Positions 1-7,233 of a stretch of DNA of 64,000 nucleotides are shown piece by piece (position 1 is the first letter of the stretch; each line of letters opens with the position of its first letter). Under the pieces are notes generated by a model that made no database searches, was not told the origin of the DNA, and worked only from the letters and a program-made list of their open reading frames with translations. Where the stretch lies: NCBI RefSeq assembly GCF_000022065.1, contig NC_011898.1, forward strand, positions 1,914,501-1,978,500, read 5' to 3'. The translations under genes were made by a program, and so were the position numbers. Origin of the DNA: Ruminiclostridium cellulolyticum H10. Lineage in GTDB: Bacteria; Bacillota; Clostridia; Acetivibrionales; DSM-1351.

Positions 1-943
1 TGCTCTTGGGCTTGAACATTTTAATTTTGAAGTTAAAAAGGGTCGATTTTATGGTCGTGTGCTAAGTTTTGAAAATATTATCACTATTAGTTCTCAATAT
101 TTTGGTAATGGGGGAGTGGAACACGTACATGTAAGGTTTACTGGTAAGGGTTGTAGGCTTCTTGAACGAATATATGGCACAACTGATTTAAGGTCTGAAA
201 TTAGACTACGTTTTATATTGTCTGACGTTAAAGTATCTCGTATGGATATAGCTTTGGACTATAACTATAAATTTGTTGTTGATTATTTCGAATCAGTGCT
301 AAATGAGCGTTTAACGGGTGTTAAAGTCGTTGAGCATATCGGTAGTCTTAAATCTGGTTTAACCCTTTATTTAGGTTCTAGAAAGTCTGAAAAGTTCTTT
401 CGTTTGTATGAGAAGGACTTTGAACAAAATGATTTTGAGAATTATAAGGATAGGTTGGAACTTGTATTGAAGAATCAATATGCCACGTATGAACTTTTTA
501 ATGAAAATGAATTAATAAAAATAGTGTCCACGTATATGAATGATATCGAGTGGCAGGACACAGAAAGGCAGAGGTTGTGGAATGGTATGAAAAATGGTGA
601 ATGTGAAATATCTCCTAAAATCAGGCACAAGAAATCTACTCTTAAAGAAAAGGGTGAATACATATTAACTACATATGCAAAAACTTTAAAGGCTTATGCT
701 GAACAATATGGCACTAAGGATATTTCTTCCGCCATTCATGACGCTGTGTTGTCTGAAAAGGAAATTCGCTTAATCAATAATGAAAAGGTTCTTAAACTCA
801 TGAAATATAGGAAACAGGCTCGACAAAAGGACAAACAAGTTCAAGAGTCTGTAAATGAAATTGAGATTAAAAAGGGTATTTTGTTAGATAATCTTATTGC
901 AAATAATCAATCTGACAAGTTTGAGCAAATGAGGATTTGTTGA
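1..943 (+). CDS. Phage replication initiation protein Rep, copy 1 (5' truncated by window edge)
   Basis: C-terminal part of the Rep described at 7234-8256; the first complete codon begins at base 2. It contains the SRMDIALDY motif typical of Rep_trans-type phage initiators. It ends at the same TGA as the other copies. The missing residues lie outside the window, so this is a truncation of the view and not of the gene. Confidence 0.88.
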   Translation, partial: ALGLEHFNFEVKKGRFYGRVLSFENIITISSQYFGNGGVEHVHVRFTGKGCRLLERIYGTTDLRSEIRLRFILSDVKVSRMDIALDYNYKFVVDYFESVLNERLTGVKVVEHIGSLKSGLTLYLGSRKSEKFFRLYEKDFEQNDFENYKDRLELVLKNQYATYELFNENELIKIVSTYMNDIEWQDTERQRLWNGMKNGECEISPKIRHKKSTLKEKGEYILTTYAKTLKAYAEQYGTKDISSAIHDAVLSEKEIRLINNEKVLKLMKYRKQARQKDKQVQESVNEIEIKKGILLDNLIANNQSDKFEQMRIC

Positions 944-1095
944 AAATGATAATTTCGGAAACGTATGCGGTAGATAAGCTTAGGAGTGTACCGAGAAAAT
1001 GGATGGCTAAAGGCTCGAGACATTTCCCATTAATGTATACAAGGTGAAAAGCCTGTTATATAAATTTAAAAAATAAATATTTGGAGGTATTTAAA

Positions 1096-1389
1096 ATGGC
1101 TAATTTTTTGGTTATGAATGTTAATCATTCGCAGGGTACAAGTAAGAAGAGTGGTAAGCCTTATGATTTTACAACTCTGACGGCATACAAAACTAAGGTG
1201 GAAAACAGTGAAAGTTTTAAAGGTATGCGACCAATGGAATTTTTCTGTGATAGTACGATTTTTTCAACTGTTCCGGCTCTTCCCGCCATTTGTGAAATCG
1301 AATATGATTTAGAACCCGGATATGGCGGTCAAGCAAGAATGACAGTTGTGTCTGTCAAGCTTGTAAAAAAGTTTGAATTTGGGGGATAG
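1096..1389 (+). CDS. Inovirus ssDNA-binding protein (pV-like), copy 1
   Basis: Same 97-residue protein as at 8409-8702. GGAGG at 1083-1087 favours the ATG at 1096 over an upstream in-frame TTG. The 150 bp between rep and this gene hold no further gene that I can see. Confidence 0.75.
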   Translation: MANFLVMNVNHSQGTSKKSGKPYDFTTLTAYKTKVENSESFKGMRPMEFFCDSTIFSTVPALPAICEIEYDLEPGYGGQARMTVVSVKLVKKFEFGG

Positions 1390-1397
1390 GTGTTTGT

Positions 1398-1529
1398 ATG
1401 TCTGAATTAGAAGTGTTACAGCAGATTCAGCAAGGTATTGAAGCGTTAGTGATAGAAATCGGTTTTGTCTGCGGATTATTAATTGCATTGTTATTTTCGA
1501 AGGCTTGGGGGCGAAATACTCATGTATGA
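1398..1529 (+). CDS. Small pVII-like minor coat protein candidate, copy 1
   Basis: 43-residue ORF identical to that at 8711-8842: an acidic/polar N-terminus (MSELEVLQQIQQ), then one hydrophobic helix and a basic end. It overlaps the next small ORF by 8 bases. Confidence 0.6.
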   Translation: MSELEVLQQIQQGIEALVIEIGFVCGLLIALLFSKAWGRNTHV

Positions 1530-1644
1530 TATGTATGCAGATTTGTTTTTAAAAGGTTTTGGTTATGGCTTAGTTACTGGGGTAGTTTGTTATATGTTTA
1601 CTTGGGGTCTTACTGTAGGCATACGTCTACTTAAGCAAATATAA
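1522..1644 (+). CDS. Small pIX-like minor coat protein candidate, copy 1
   Basis: 40-residue membrane peptide identical to that at 8835-8957. It overlaps the preceding small ORF and lies 19 bp before the major coat gene. Confidence 0.58.
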   Translation: MYDMYADLFLKGFGYGLVTGVVCYMFTWGLTVGIRLLKQI

Positions 1645-1663
1645 TGATTAGGAGGTTTTTGTT

Positions 1664-1906
1664 ATGAGAAAAGTGAGTAAGAAGTTTGTCGGAACAATGG
1701 TTGCGTCATTAGTAGTTGTATCTACGTGTATATCGATTTTTGCAGAGGATTCAGATACAGTTACTGCAATGGGTACTGCAATGTCTGGTGTGAAAAGTGA
1801 TGGGATAAGTGCTTTGTCCACTGTTGCACCGTACGGTATTGCAATTATGGGAGCATTTTTGATTTGGAAACTGGGTGTCAAATTTTTTAAATCTCTTGCC
1901 AAGTAG
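1664..1906 (+). CDS. Major coat protein pVIII, copy 1
   Basis: Same 80-residue preprotein as at 8977-9219, with AGGAGG at 1650-1655. Signal peptide ends near residue 27 (...ISIFA before EDSD). Confidence 0.85.
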   Translation: MRKVSKKFVGTMVASLVVVSTCISIFAEDSDTVTAMGTAMSGVKSDGISALSTVAPYGIAIMGAFLIWKLGVKFFKSLAK

Positions 1907-1922
1907 TAATAATTACATAAAA

Positions 1923-1948
1923 AGGGTAGCTATATGCTACTCTTTTTT
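1923..1948 (+). terminator. Intrinsic terminator after pVIII, copy 1
   Basis: 8-bp stem AGGGTAGC/GCTACTCT (one G-T pair), 5-nt loop, then a run of six T. It lies between the coat gene and the pIII-like gene, the position of the central terminator of Ff phages. It should let coat mRNA exceed downstream mRNA. Confidence 0.75.
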
Positions 1949-1966
1949 AGTGTTGGAGGTGTTTGG

Positions 1967-3235
1967 ATGCGTAAAAAGCTTATATCTATAGCTTTAAGCA
2001 TTATGTTAATTTTTAATTCAATGTCGGTACAGTATGCTTCGGCAAACGAAGTAGTTGAGGTATTGAAAACTGTATCTGTAAACGGTGTCGCACTTGGTGC
2101 AGGGGCATTGGGCGGTGCTGTTGCTCTATTAGCAGTATTGGGTGTCTATGTAGCTAGCGAAAATGATGCAGTACGCAAAGCGGCAGTTGATTTATATAAT
2201 TATTGTGATGATACGAATAAGCAAGCAATAGCTGACATGAGCGGATATTATAATTTAGTATCGGATTCGTTATATACGCAGGCACAGCAATTTGTTAATA
2301 CTGCTTATAGTGTCGGTAATTCCGTAAAACGGTTTATCGATTACACTATAAATGCAGATGGTACTGTTTCAGATTTTAATGGTTATACTGATGCATTAGT
2401 AAACGCTGAAATGGGTGTTTCTGCTCGTACTGACGGTCAATACGTTTATTATGACGTTGGTGATTATCACGATAAAATTGACTATGGTCCGAGTTACTAT
2501 AATGCAAAATTACCGATATCGATTGAATACAGTCACACCACAATGAGACAATATACTACATCATACAGTGGCGTAGACTATAATCGTACAGAATATACGT
2601 TTCGTATAAATGTTTATAATGCAGACCATGAATTTGTTAGACAAGGTTATGTACAAGGACATATAGATACACTAGCTAGTACTGGTGTATATCGTGAGGC
2701 ACAAGATGCAAATTTTGGTCTTAGCCCTGACCAATATTACGATTATACAAAGTCTGGTGTTTCTGTTCCTTTACCTAAAACTGCTAGTGGTGAACGTGTT
2801 ATTGCGGTACCGGATGTTGTTGGTCTTGAAGGTGTTGAAGTAACTGGTGATATGTGTGTTCCTGTTGCAAATGCAATTCCTGCTGAAATTGCTGATACTA
2901 TAGTAGAATATCCGGAAACTGAAGAACCTGCGGAAAATTTGCCGAAGGTGGATTACCCCAAAATGTCTATACCTCCTAAATTAGGTTTGACAAGAAAATT
3001 CCCTTTTAGTATTCCTTGGGATTTAAAGAATGCTGTAACAACCCTGGTAGCAGAACCGAAATGTCCTAAATGGGAAATAAATTGGGATAGTGAGTATTTT
3101 GTTGGTGGAGGTAAAACTGTAATTGATTTTGAAAAATTTGAGACATGGGCAAAAATTGTTAGATGGGGTGTACTTATAGTCTTTAATATTGGTTTGATTA
3201 TAGCAACACGCAAATTAATCGGTGCAGGAGGTTAA
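1967..3235 (+). CDS. pIII-like adsorption/minor coat protein, copy 1
   Basis: Same 422-residue protein as at 9280-10548. GGAGG at 1955-1959 picks the ATG at 1967 over the in-frame ATG at 1934, which lies inside the terminator hairpin. Confidence 0.72.
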   Translation: MRKKLISIALSIMLIFNSMSVQYASANEVVEVLKTVSVNGVALGAGALGGAVALLAVLGVYVASENDAVRKAAVDLYNYCDDTNKQAIADMSGYYNLVSDSLYTQAQQFVNTAYSVGNSVKRFIDYTINADGTVSDFNGYTDALVNAEMGVSARTDGQYVYYDVGDYHDKIDYGPSYYNAKLPISIEYSHTTMRQYTTSYSGVDYNRTEYTFRINVYNADHEFVRQGYVQGHIDTLASTGVYREAQDANFGLSPDQYYDYTKSGVSVPLPKTASGERVIAVPDVVGLEGVEVTGDMCVPVANAIPAEIADTIVEYPETEEPAENLPKVDYPKMSIPPKLGLTRKFPFSIPWDLKNAVTTLVAEPKCPKWEINWDSEYFVGGGKTVIDFEKFETWAKIVRWGVLIVFNIGLIIATRKLIGAGG

Positions 3236-3236
3236 T

Positions 3237-3476
3237 ATGGCTATATTAGAAAAGCTTGGTTCACTCTTGATGTCAGCTTTAACTTGGGTTGTTCAATTTC
3301 TGCCTGATTCACCTTTTCAGCTTATAAATAATTCAGATGTTCAATCGTTTATGGGGACTTTGAATTGGATATTGCCTATTGGTCAAATGGTGGCAGAATT
3401 ACAGTTATGGATTTCTGCTGTTGCTGTTTATTATATTTATCAAATAGTGTTGAGATGGATACGTGCAATTGATTGA
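3237..3476 (+). CDS. pVI-like minor coat protein, copy 1
   Basis: Same 79-residue membrane protein as at 10550-10789. AGGAGG at 3226-3231 overlaps the end of the pIII-like gene, suggesting translational coupling. Confidence 0.65.
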   Translation: MAILEKLGSLLMSALTWVVQFLPDSPFQLINNSDVQSFMGTLNWILPIGQMVAELQLWISAVAVYYIYQIVLRWIRAID

Positions 3477-3563
3477 TTCAATACTTGCATGATATATGAT
3501 GTGATCCAGTCTCATCGAGGGTGTTTTTATCGGAATTTTGCAAGATAAGAAGGGGGAATATTC

Positions 3564-4238
3564 ATGATTTATTTATATTGTGGTACACCAAGGAGTGGCA
3601 AGTCATTACATACGATAGTTGATATAGTGCATAAATTAAGACGGGGTCAGGACGTAATTGCAAATTTTATTGTAAATGATGAATTGATACGAAAAAAGCC
3701 TTTCAGAACATTCATGGAGAAAACAGGCTGTAAGTTTAAGGATAACCAATTTACTTATAAACTTGGCAAATTTACTTATAAGGATAATCCTGAATTGACT
3801 GTACCGTTTTTAGTAGACTATGCGAAAAAGAATCATAAGTATGGTAAGGAAGGTCAAACACTCCTTGTAATTGATGAATGTAGTGTACAATTTAATCCTA
3901 GGGACTTCAAAAGGGCAGATAGGGATGCTTGGGTTAAATTCTTTCAACATCATGGAAAACTTGGATATAATGTAATACTGATATCTCAATCAGATGGTTT
4001 AATTGATAAGCAAATACGTGCCTTTATTGAGTATAAAATCATACACCGCAAGGTTAATAACTTTAAAATAGGATGGATATTTTCATTGTTCCATGTAGGC
4101 TTATTTATTGCGGTAACTCAATGGTACGGGGTCAAGGAAAAGTGTGGTTCAGAGTTTTTTAGGTATCGTAATTTTTATTCCAAGATTTATGATTCTTATA
4201 AAATGTTTGATGATAGTATGCTTAATGAATTTAACTAG
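3564..4238 (+). CDS. Zot/pI-like phage assembly ATPase, copy 1
   Basis: Same 224-residue protein as at 10877-11551, with Walker A GTPRSGKS and Walker B LLVIDE. Last gene of the phage operon before the hairpin that carries the IS. Confidence 0.88.
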   Translation: MIYLYCGTPRSGKSLHTIVDIVHKLRRGQDVIANFIVNDELIRKKPFRTFMEKTGCKFKDNQFTYKLGKFTYKDNPELTVPFLVDYAKKNHKYGKEGQTLLVIDECSVQFNPRDFKRADRDAWVKFFQHHGKLGYNVILISQSDGLIDKQIRAFIEYKIIHRKVNNFKIGWIFSLFHVGLFIAVTQWYGVKEKCGSEFFRYRNFYSKIYDSYKMFDDSMLNEFN

Positions 4239-4302
4239 AATAAGCTACAAAAGGTAGGGTATGCCGAAGACTTTGATGTGACCCCAAAAAGTTAGACTTT
4301 AT

Positions 4303-4338
4303 TGCGTAACAGATTTTGATATTTGTTACGCATTTTTT
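4303..4338 (+). terminator. Intrinsic terminator inside the IS right end, copy 1
   Basis: 9-bp stem TGCGTAACA/TGTTACGCA with a 12-nt loop and six T. It stops plus-strand transcription coming from the Zot operon into the IS and abuts the orfB stop codon on the other strand. Confidence 0.7.
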
Positions 4339-5137
4339 ATGCAGCCAAGAGCCTAAGTCTGTATTGAGCAGGACTCAGCCATCCTAGTTTCTCTTTAATT
4401 CTTTGCTCGTTATAATACTTTATGTATCGTTCTATTGCATTTTTTAAGTCCTCGTAGCTGTAGTACACAACTCCATAGTATATCTCTTGTTTTAGCAGAC
4501 CAAAGAAGTTTTCCATTACTGAATTATCATGGCAGTTACCTTTTCTAGACATACTTTGAAAAATCCGTTCTTCTTTGAGACGATGTGAGTATACTTTCAT
4601 CTGATAAGCCCAACCTTGATCTGAATGGAATGTTCTTCTATAAGGACAATCAGATGTGATTTCAATAGCTTTATTAAGTGCACTCATAATATTTACTGCA
4701 GATGGATGTTTATCAATACCGAAACTTACTATTTCACTATTGTACATATCCATAAAAGGATCCAGGTAAAGCTTATGCATTGTCATATGTCCCTTGGAAT
4801 CAACTTCGTAGTATTTAAACTCTGTTGTATCAGTTGTAATCTTCTGGTGTGGAATATGAGTATTGAAACGTCTACGGATTCTGTTAGGTGCAACTGTTCC
4901 AACTTTTCCCTTATAAGAACTGTACTTGCGACTTTTTCTGGTAAAAGAAGTAACTTGAAGACTAAGCTTTTGCATAATTCGCTGTACTTTCTTCTTGTTT
5001 ACTATAAATTCTTGATTCCTGAGTTCACCATACATACGACGATATCCATAATTCTTATTATTCTCATGAATCTCCAATATCTTATCTTCCAGTTCTTTGT
5101 CTGGATTCTCTCTATCAAATCTTTTCTGCCAATACAT
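4337..5137 (-). CDS. IS3-family transposase OrfB, copy 1
   Basis: DDE integrase domain, identical to 11650-12450. Catalytic context DTTEF, HSDQG, NSVMENFFG. The frame is open upstream to the frameshift site near 5221-5227. Confidence 0.92.
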   Translation of the reverse strand: MYWQKRFDRENPDKELEDKILEIHENNKNYGYRRMYGELRNQEFIVNKKKVQRIMQKLSLQVTSFTRKSRKYSSYKGKVGTVAPNRIRRRFNTHIPHQKITTDTTEFKYYEVDSKGHMTMHKLYLDPFMDMYNSEIVSFGIDKHPSAVNIMSALNKAIEITSDCPYRRTFHSDQGWAYQMKVYSHRLKEERIFQSMSRKGNCHDNSVMENFFGLLKQEIYYGVVYYSYEDLKNAIERYIKYYNEQRIKEKLGWLSPAQYRLRLLAA

Positions 5138-5178
5138 ATATGTTGCTTTAGGAAAGCCTACTACTGCGAGAATGTCTT

Positions 5179-5757
5179 TTAGTTTGAAATCTCCTCGGAG
5201 GCTGTAGACGATTCTCGCTGCTTTTTCAGAAGAGTTTCCTCCTCTAAACGCAGCCTCCTCAGTTCTTTTAAATAGGCATTCTCTATACGTAACTTTAAAA
5301 GTTCATCTTCAAGCTGTTTAACATATTCAGCACTAGTATCAACAATAATTGATTCAGTTGCATTGGTATCTGTTACTTTTCTTTTTAGGCTCAATGGTTT
5401 CTTCCGACCTTTCTTCTTAGGTCTCAAAGCATCCGGACCAGCAATCCGAAAATCGTTCACCCACTTAACAATCAGTGCAGGATTACGAATTCCTTCTTGA
5501 ATAGCTAACTCTTGATATGAAACCTCACTTGTTAAATATAATTCTACAACATGAAGTTTATATTCGAAAGAGTATTTTTTTTGTTTGCGAGAACGCACCA
5601 AACCTTCGTCGCCAAAAGCATTATAATTAAGGACCCATTTCTTAATGTTGTTAAACGAGGGGATATCATACTGCTTTGCAAGATACTCGTATCCTCCTTC
5701 TCCATTTAGATAGGCTTTTACAATTTGTTTCTTAAATTCAAAAGAATATTTAGCCAT
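5179..5757 (-). CDS. IS3-family transposase OrfA, copy 1
   Basis: Helix-turn-helix DNA-binding protein identical to 12492-13070. GGAGG seven codons into the longer frame selects the ATG (MAKYSFEFK) at 5757. Confidence 0.9.
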   Translation of the reverse strand: MAKYSFEFKKQIVKAYLNGEGGYEYLAKQYDIPSFNNIKKWVLNYNAFGDEGLVRSRKQKKYSFEYKLHVVELYLTSEVSYQELAIQEGIRNPALIVKWVNDFRIAGPDALRPKKKGRKKPLSLKRKVTDTNATESIIVDTSAEYVKQLEDELLKLRIENAYLKELRRLRLEEETLLKKQRESSTASEEISN

Positions 5758-5812
5758 AAAAATACCGACCTCCAATCGTTAGATTATGGTCTAACTTTTG
5801 GGGGTCGGTACA

Positions 5813-6162
5813 CTTGCAGGCGGGTCCCTGCCTTTTGTAGCTTTATTAATATTTCATAGGTGTATGTTTATCGTAGAGCACTGTTAGTGTGTTAAAAACG
5901 AGCGTAGCGAGTTGTAGCGTTAGCGTAACATGGTTTTAAATACTTCATATCGATTTAACTTGAATTAACTTGGCGGGCTCCCCAGTAGGAAATTTGTGTT
6001 AAACTTGTTCGGTCTTGGTGACAAGGTTTTTTGGTGTTAATCTGTTTTTAATTGTTTTTGGTGCAGCAAAGCTATTATCTGTGGAAAATTGAATACCCCT
6101 GTTCAGTAATACAGGGGTACAACCGTTAGGCAGATAAATAAAACTGTGGATAACTGGGCTTT
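5813..6162. other. Phage non-coding intergenic region, copy 1 (candidate origin and packaging signal)
   Basis: About 350 bp without a gene. It holds the right arm of the hairpin split by the IS (5826-5843), a cluster of TAGCG repeats (5903-5925), and a 9-bp GC-rich hairpin TACCCCTGT/ACAGGGGTA (6094-6102 and 6111-6119) with no T-run. In inoviruses the large gap after gene I carries strand origins and the packaging hairpin; assigning those roles here is inference. Confidence 0.45.
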
Positions 6163-6432
6163 TTAAAAGCTTTTGATTTTTGGTTTTGTGTTTTTCAAGT
6201 CCTGTAGTCTTTTTCTGATTTGGTTGGAGTTATATCTGTAGTTCCAGTAAATTTCTTTCATGTCGAAGTCAGATTCTGAAAATTTTTTGCATATTCTTAA
6301 AATCTCCATTTGTGAGAATTCTAGGAGTTTAATTAATATATCAAGTTCGTCTTGGTCTAATTTGACCGTATAAACCTTTTTAGCTGCACATTTATTTGTG
6401 GAACGTATAAAACGTCGTGGAAGTCTGTTCAT
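6163..6432 (-). CDS. Hypothetical 89-residue phage protein, copy 1
   Basis: Basic, charged protein (MNRLPRRFIRST...), no recognised domain. A longer 102-residue frame would start beyond the unit boundary. Copy 3 keeps only the 89-residue form, so I use the ATG at 6432. Its 5' end is about 30 bp from the junction, so its upstream sequence differs between internal copies and the last copy. Confidence 0.55.
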   Translation of the reverse strand: MNRLPRRFIRSTNKCAAKKVYTVKLDQDELDILIKLLEFSQMEILRICKKFSESDFDMKEIYWNYRYNSNQIRKRLQDLKNTKPKIKSF

Positions 6433-6440
6433 TCTGTATT

Positions 6441-6475
6441 CACCCCAATTACACGAAATTAACCAATTCACTTTA
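6441..6475. other. Copy 1/copy 2 junction (attP-like sequence)
   Basis: CACCCCAATTACACGAAATT is followed by AACCAATTCAC. The same sequence recurs at 13754-13788. It is the junction expected when a circular phage genome is joined head to tail. The left 18-bp arm matches, inverted, the host side of the array end at 21089-21106. Confidence 0.7.
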
Positions 6476-6506
6476 TTATAAGTTATTGTTGACTAGAAAT
6501 GAAGAT

Positions 6507-6533
6507 AAAAAAAGCAGTCTGTTTAGGCTGCTT
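6507..6533 (-). terminator. Intrinsic terminator, copy 2 membrane gene
   Basis: Read on the minus strand: AAGCAG ... CTGCTT stem followed by seven T (complement of 6507-6513). It overlaps the stop codon of the gene ending at 6532. Confidence 0.68.
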
Positions 6534-6786
6534 AGCTTTTTGTAATAAGCTTTATAAAATCTATAATAGTTGAAATTAATAATAAGACTGCTATCGGTAA
6601 TCCTATATAGATTACTGCACGTAAAAGCTTGCTAGGGGGTTTATATTCGCTTTTATATCCGTAAAATCTTAATTCAAATAATATGTTTGTGAATATTCCA
6701 GTATTTTTCTTTTCAGCATCTTCGTGAAGTTTTATTTCTGCTTCATCCATTTGTTTTCTGAAATTTTTCTGAATTTCATTTTTCAT
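6532..6786 (-). CDS. Hypothetical 84-residue membrane protein, copy 2
   Basis: Charged N-terminal half (MKNEIQKNFRKQMDEAEIKL...) predicted to be helical, and a C-terminal membrane segment (LRAVIYIGLPIAVLLLIS). A GGAG 8 bases upstream fixes the ATG at 6786 rather than the longer in-frame start. It follows the repressor on the same strand, so it may be a lysogenic-state gene. Function not recognised; an immunity or superinfection role is conceivable but unsupported. Confidence 0.6.
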   Translation of the reverse strand: MKNEIQKNFRKQMDEAEIKLHEDAEKKNTGIFTNILFELRFYGYKSEYKPPSKLLRAVIYIGLPIAVLLLISTIIDFIKLITKS

Positions 6787-6801
6787 GATGTCAACTCCAC
6801 G

Positions 6802-6834
6802 TTGCAAAAATAAGCAGTCTAATACTAGACTGCT
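6802..6834 (-). terminator. Terminator/attenuator after repressor gene, copy 2
   Basis: Perfect 9-bp stem AGCAGTCTA/TAGACTGCT with a 4-nt loop (6813-6834), T-rich on the minus-strand side. It overlaps the repressor stop codon and lies before the downstream membrane gene, so it may set their relative expression. Confidence 0.55.
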
Positions 6835-7052
6835 GCTTTTTCTATTCCTTGAATCTTTATTCTTCCAACTAACATATCAAGAGATACCATGTAATAGTCG
6901 GCTAGTTTCACTAATGTTTTTATATCTGGTTCCCTTTTGTTGCTTTCATAGTGAGTGTATGCTTGCCTAGATATTTTTAATATTTCGGCTATATCTTGTT
7001 GAGTTTTATTGTGAACATTTCTTAAATATTTGAGATTTTCTCCTATATCCAT
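6825..7052 (-). CDS. Xre-family phage repressor, copy 2
   Basis: 75-residue helix-turn-helix protein: LKYLRNVHNKTQQDIAEILK then ISRQAYTHYESNKREPDIKT is the classical HTH_3 pattern, with little beyond the DNA-binding domain. GAGGTG six bases before ATG 7052 supports this start over the GTG three codons upstream. It is transcribed divergently from rep across a region with three related operator palindromes, so the likely role is to hold down rep and virion gene expression in the lysogen. All copies carry it. Confidence 0.85.
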   Translation of the reverse strand: MDIGENLKYLRNVHNKTQQDIAEILKISRQAYTHYESNKREPDIKTLVKLADYYMVSLDMLVGRIKIQGIEKAAV

Positions 7053-7127
7053 GTGTTTCACCTCTTTATATTAATTATATGCGAAATTTGAAGAGAATGA
7101 AAGGTATAGGCAATTAATGGAATATTA

Positions 7128-7206
7128 TAGCAACAAATTGTTGCTAATGAAGGTTGATAAATGCAACAAAATGTAGCTATAATAAATTAGCAACAAATTG
7201 TTGCAT
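7128..7206. promoter_or_regulatory. Triple operator region between repressor and rep, copy 2
   Basis: Two near-identical 19-bp palindromes, TAGCAACAAATTGTTGCTA at 7128-7146 and TAGCAACAAATTGTTGCAT at 7188-7206, and one degenerate relative at 7161-7179 (ATGCAACAA, A, ATGTAGCTA). Centres are 33 and 27 bp apart. They flank and overlap the rep promoter, as expected for binding by the adjacent Xre dimer. Confidence 0.75.
7154..7183 (+). promoter_or_regulatory. Promoter of the phage operon (Prep), copy 2
   Basis: TTGATA (7154-7159), 18-bp spacer, TATAAT (7178-7183). The weak operator lies in the spacer and a strong operator covers the expected start site near 7190, so repressor binding would occlude it. 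Confidence 0.72.
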
Positions 7207-7233
7207 TTATACTATATTTGGAGGTCATTGCTA

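Larger units (their letters stand above)
4274..5812 (-). mobile_element. IS150-type (IS3 family) insertion sequence, copy 1
   Basis: 1,539-bp element with two minus-strand transposase frames. Terminal inverted repeats of about 24 bp: TGATGTGACCCCAAAAAGTT at 4274 against TGTACCGACCCCCAAAAGTT read inward from 5812, both continuing AGAC. It is flanked by a 3-bp direct repeat CTT (4271-4273 and 5813-5815), the target duplication size of this group. It sits in the loop of a phage hairpin and at the identical site in all three copies. Confidence 0.92.
1..6462. mobile_element. Inovirus prophage copy 1 (left part outside the window)
   Basis: First visible unit of a tandem array. Base 1 corresponds to base 7314 of the next unit (offset 7,313), so about 850 bp of this copy (small membrane gene, repressor, control region, start of rep) lie outside. 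Genes run rep (partial), ssDNA-binding, two tiny coat-like genes, pVIII, pIII-like, pVI-like, Zot, then an IS150-type element and a short minus-strand gene. I take the unit boundary at the point where the end of copy 3 stops matching the internal junctions. Confidence 0.93.

Noticed and set aside
1648-1902. 84-residue minus-strand ORF opposite pVIII (also in the other copies)
   Set aside because: Shadow of the coat gene, which has RBS, signal peptide and right position.
4625-5182. 185-residue plus-strand ORF over the transposase (also at 11938 and 19251)
   Set aside because: Antisense to a clear DDE transposase, no RBS, unnatural composition.
4337-5757. Transposase as the phage's own integrase
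   Set aside because: It has its own inverted repeats and CTT target duplication inside the phage, away from the phage-host junction.
6466-6495. Possible Firmicutes dif site near the copy junction (TTATTATAAGTTATTGTTGAC)
   Set aside because: Some dif-like bases, but arm spacing is wrong and the break between copy and host DNA lies about 10 bp away.
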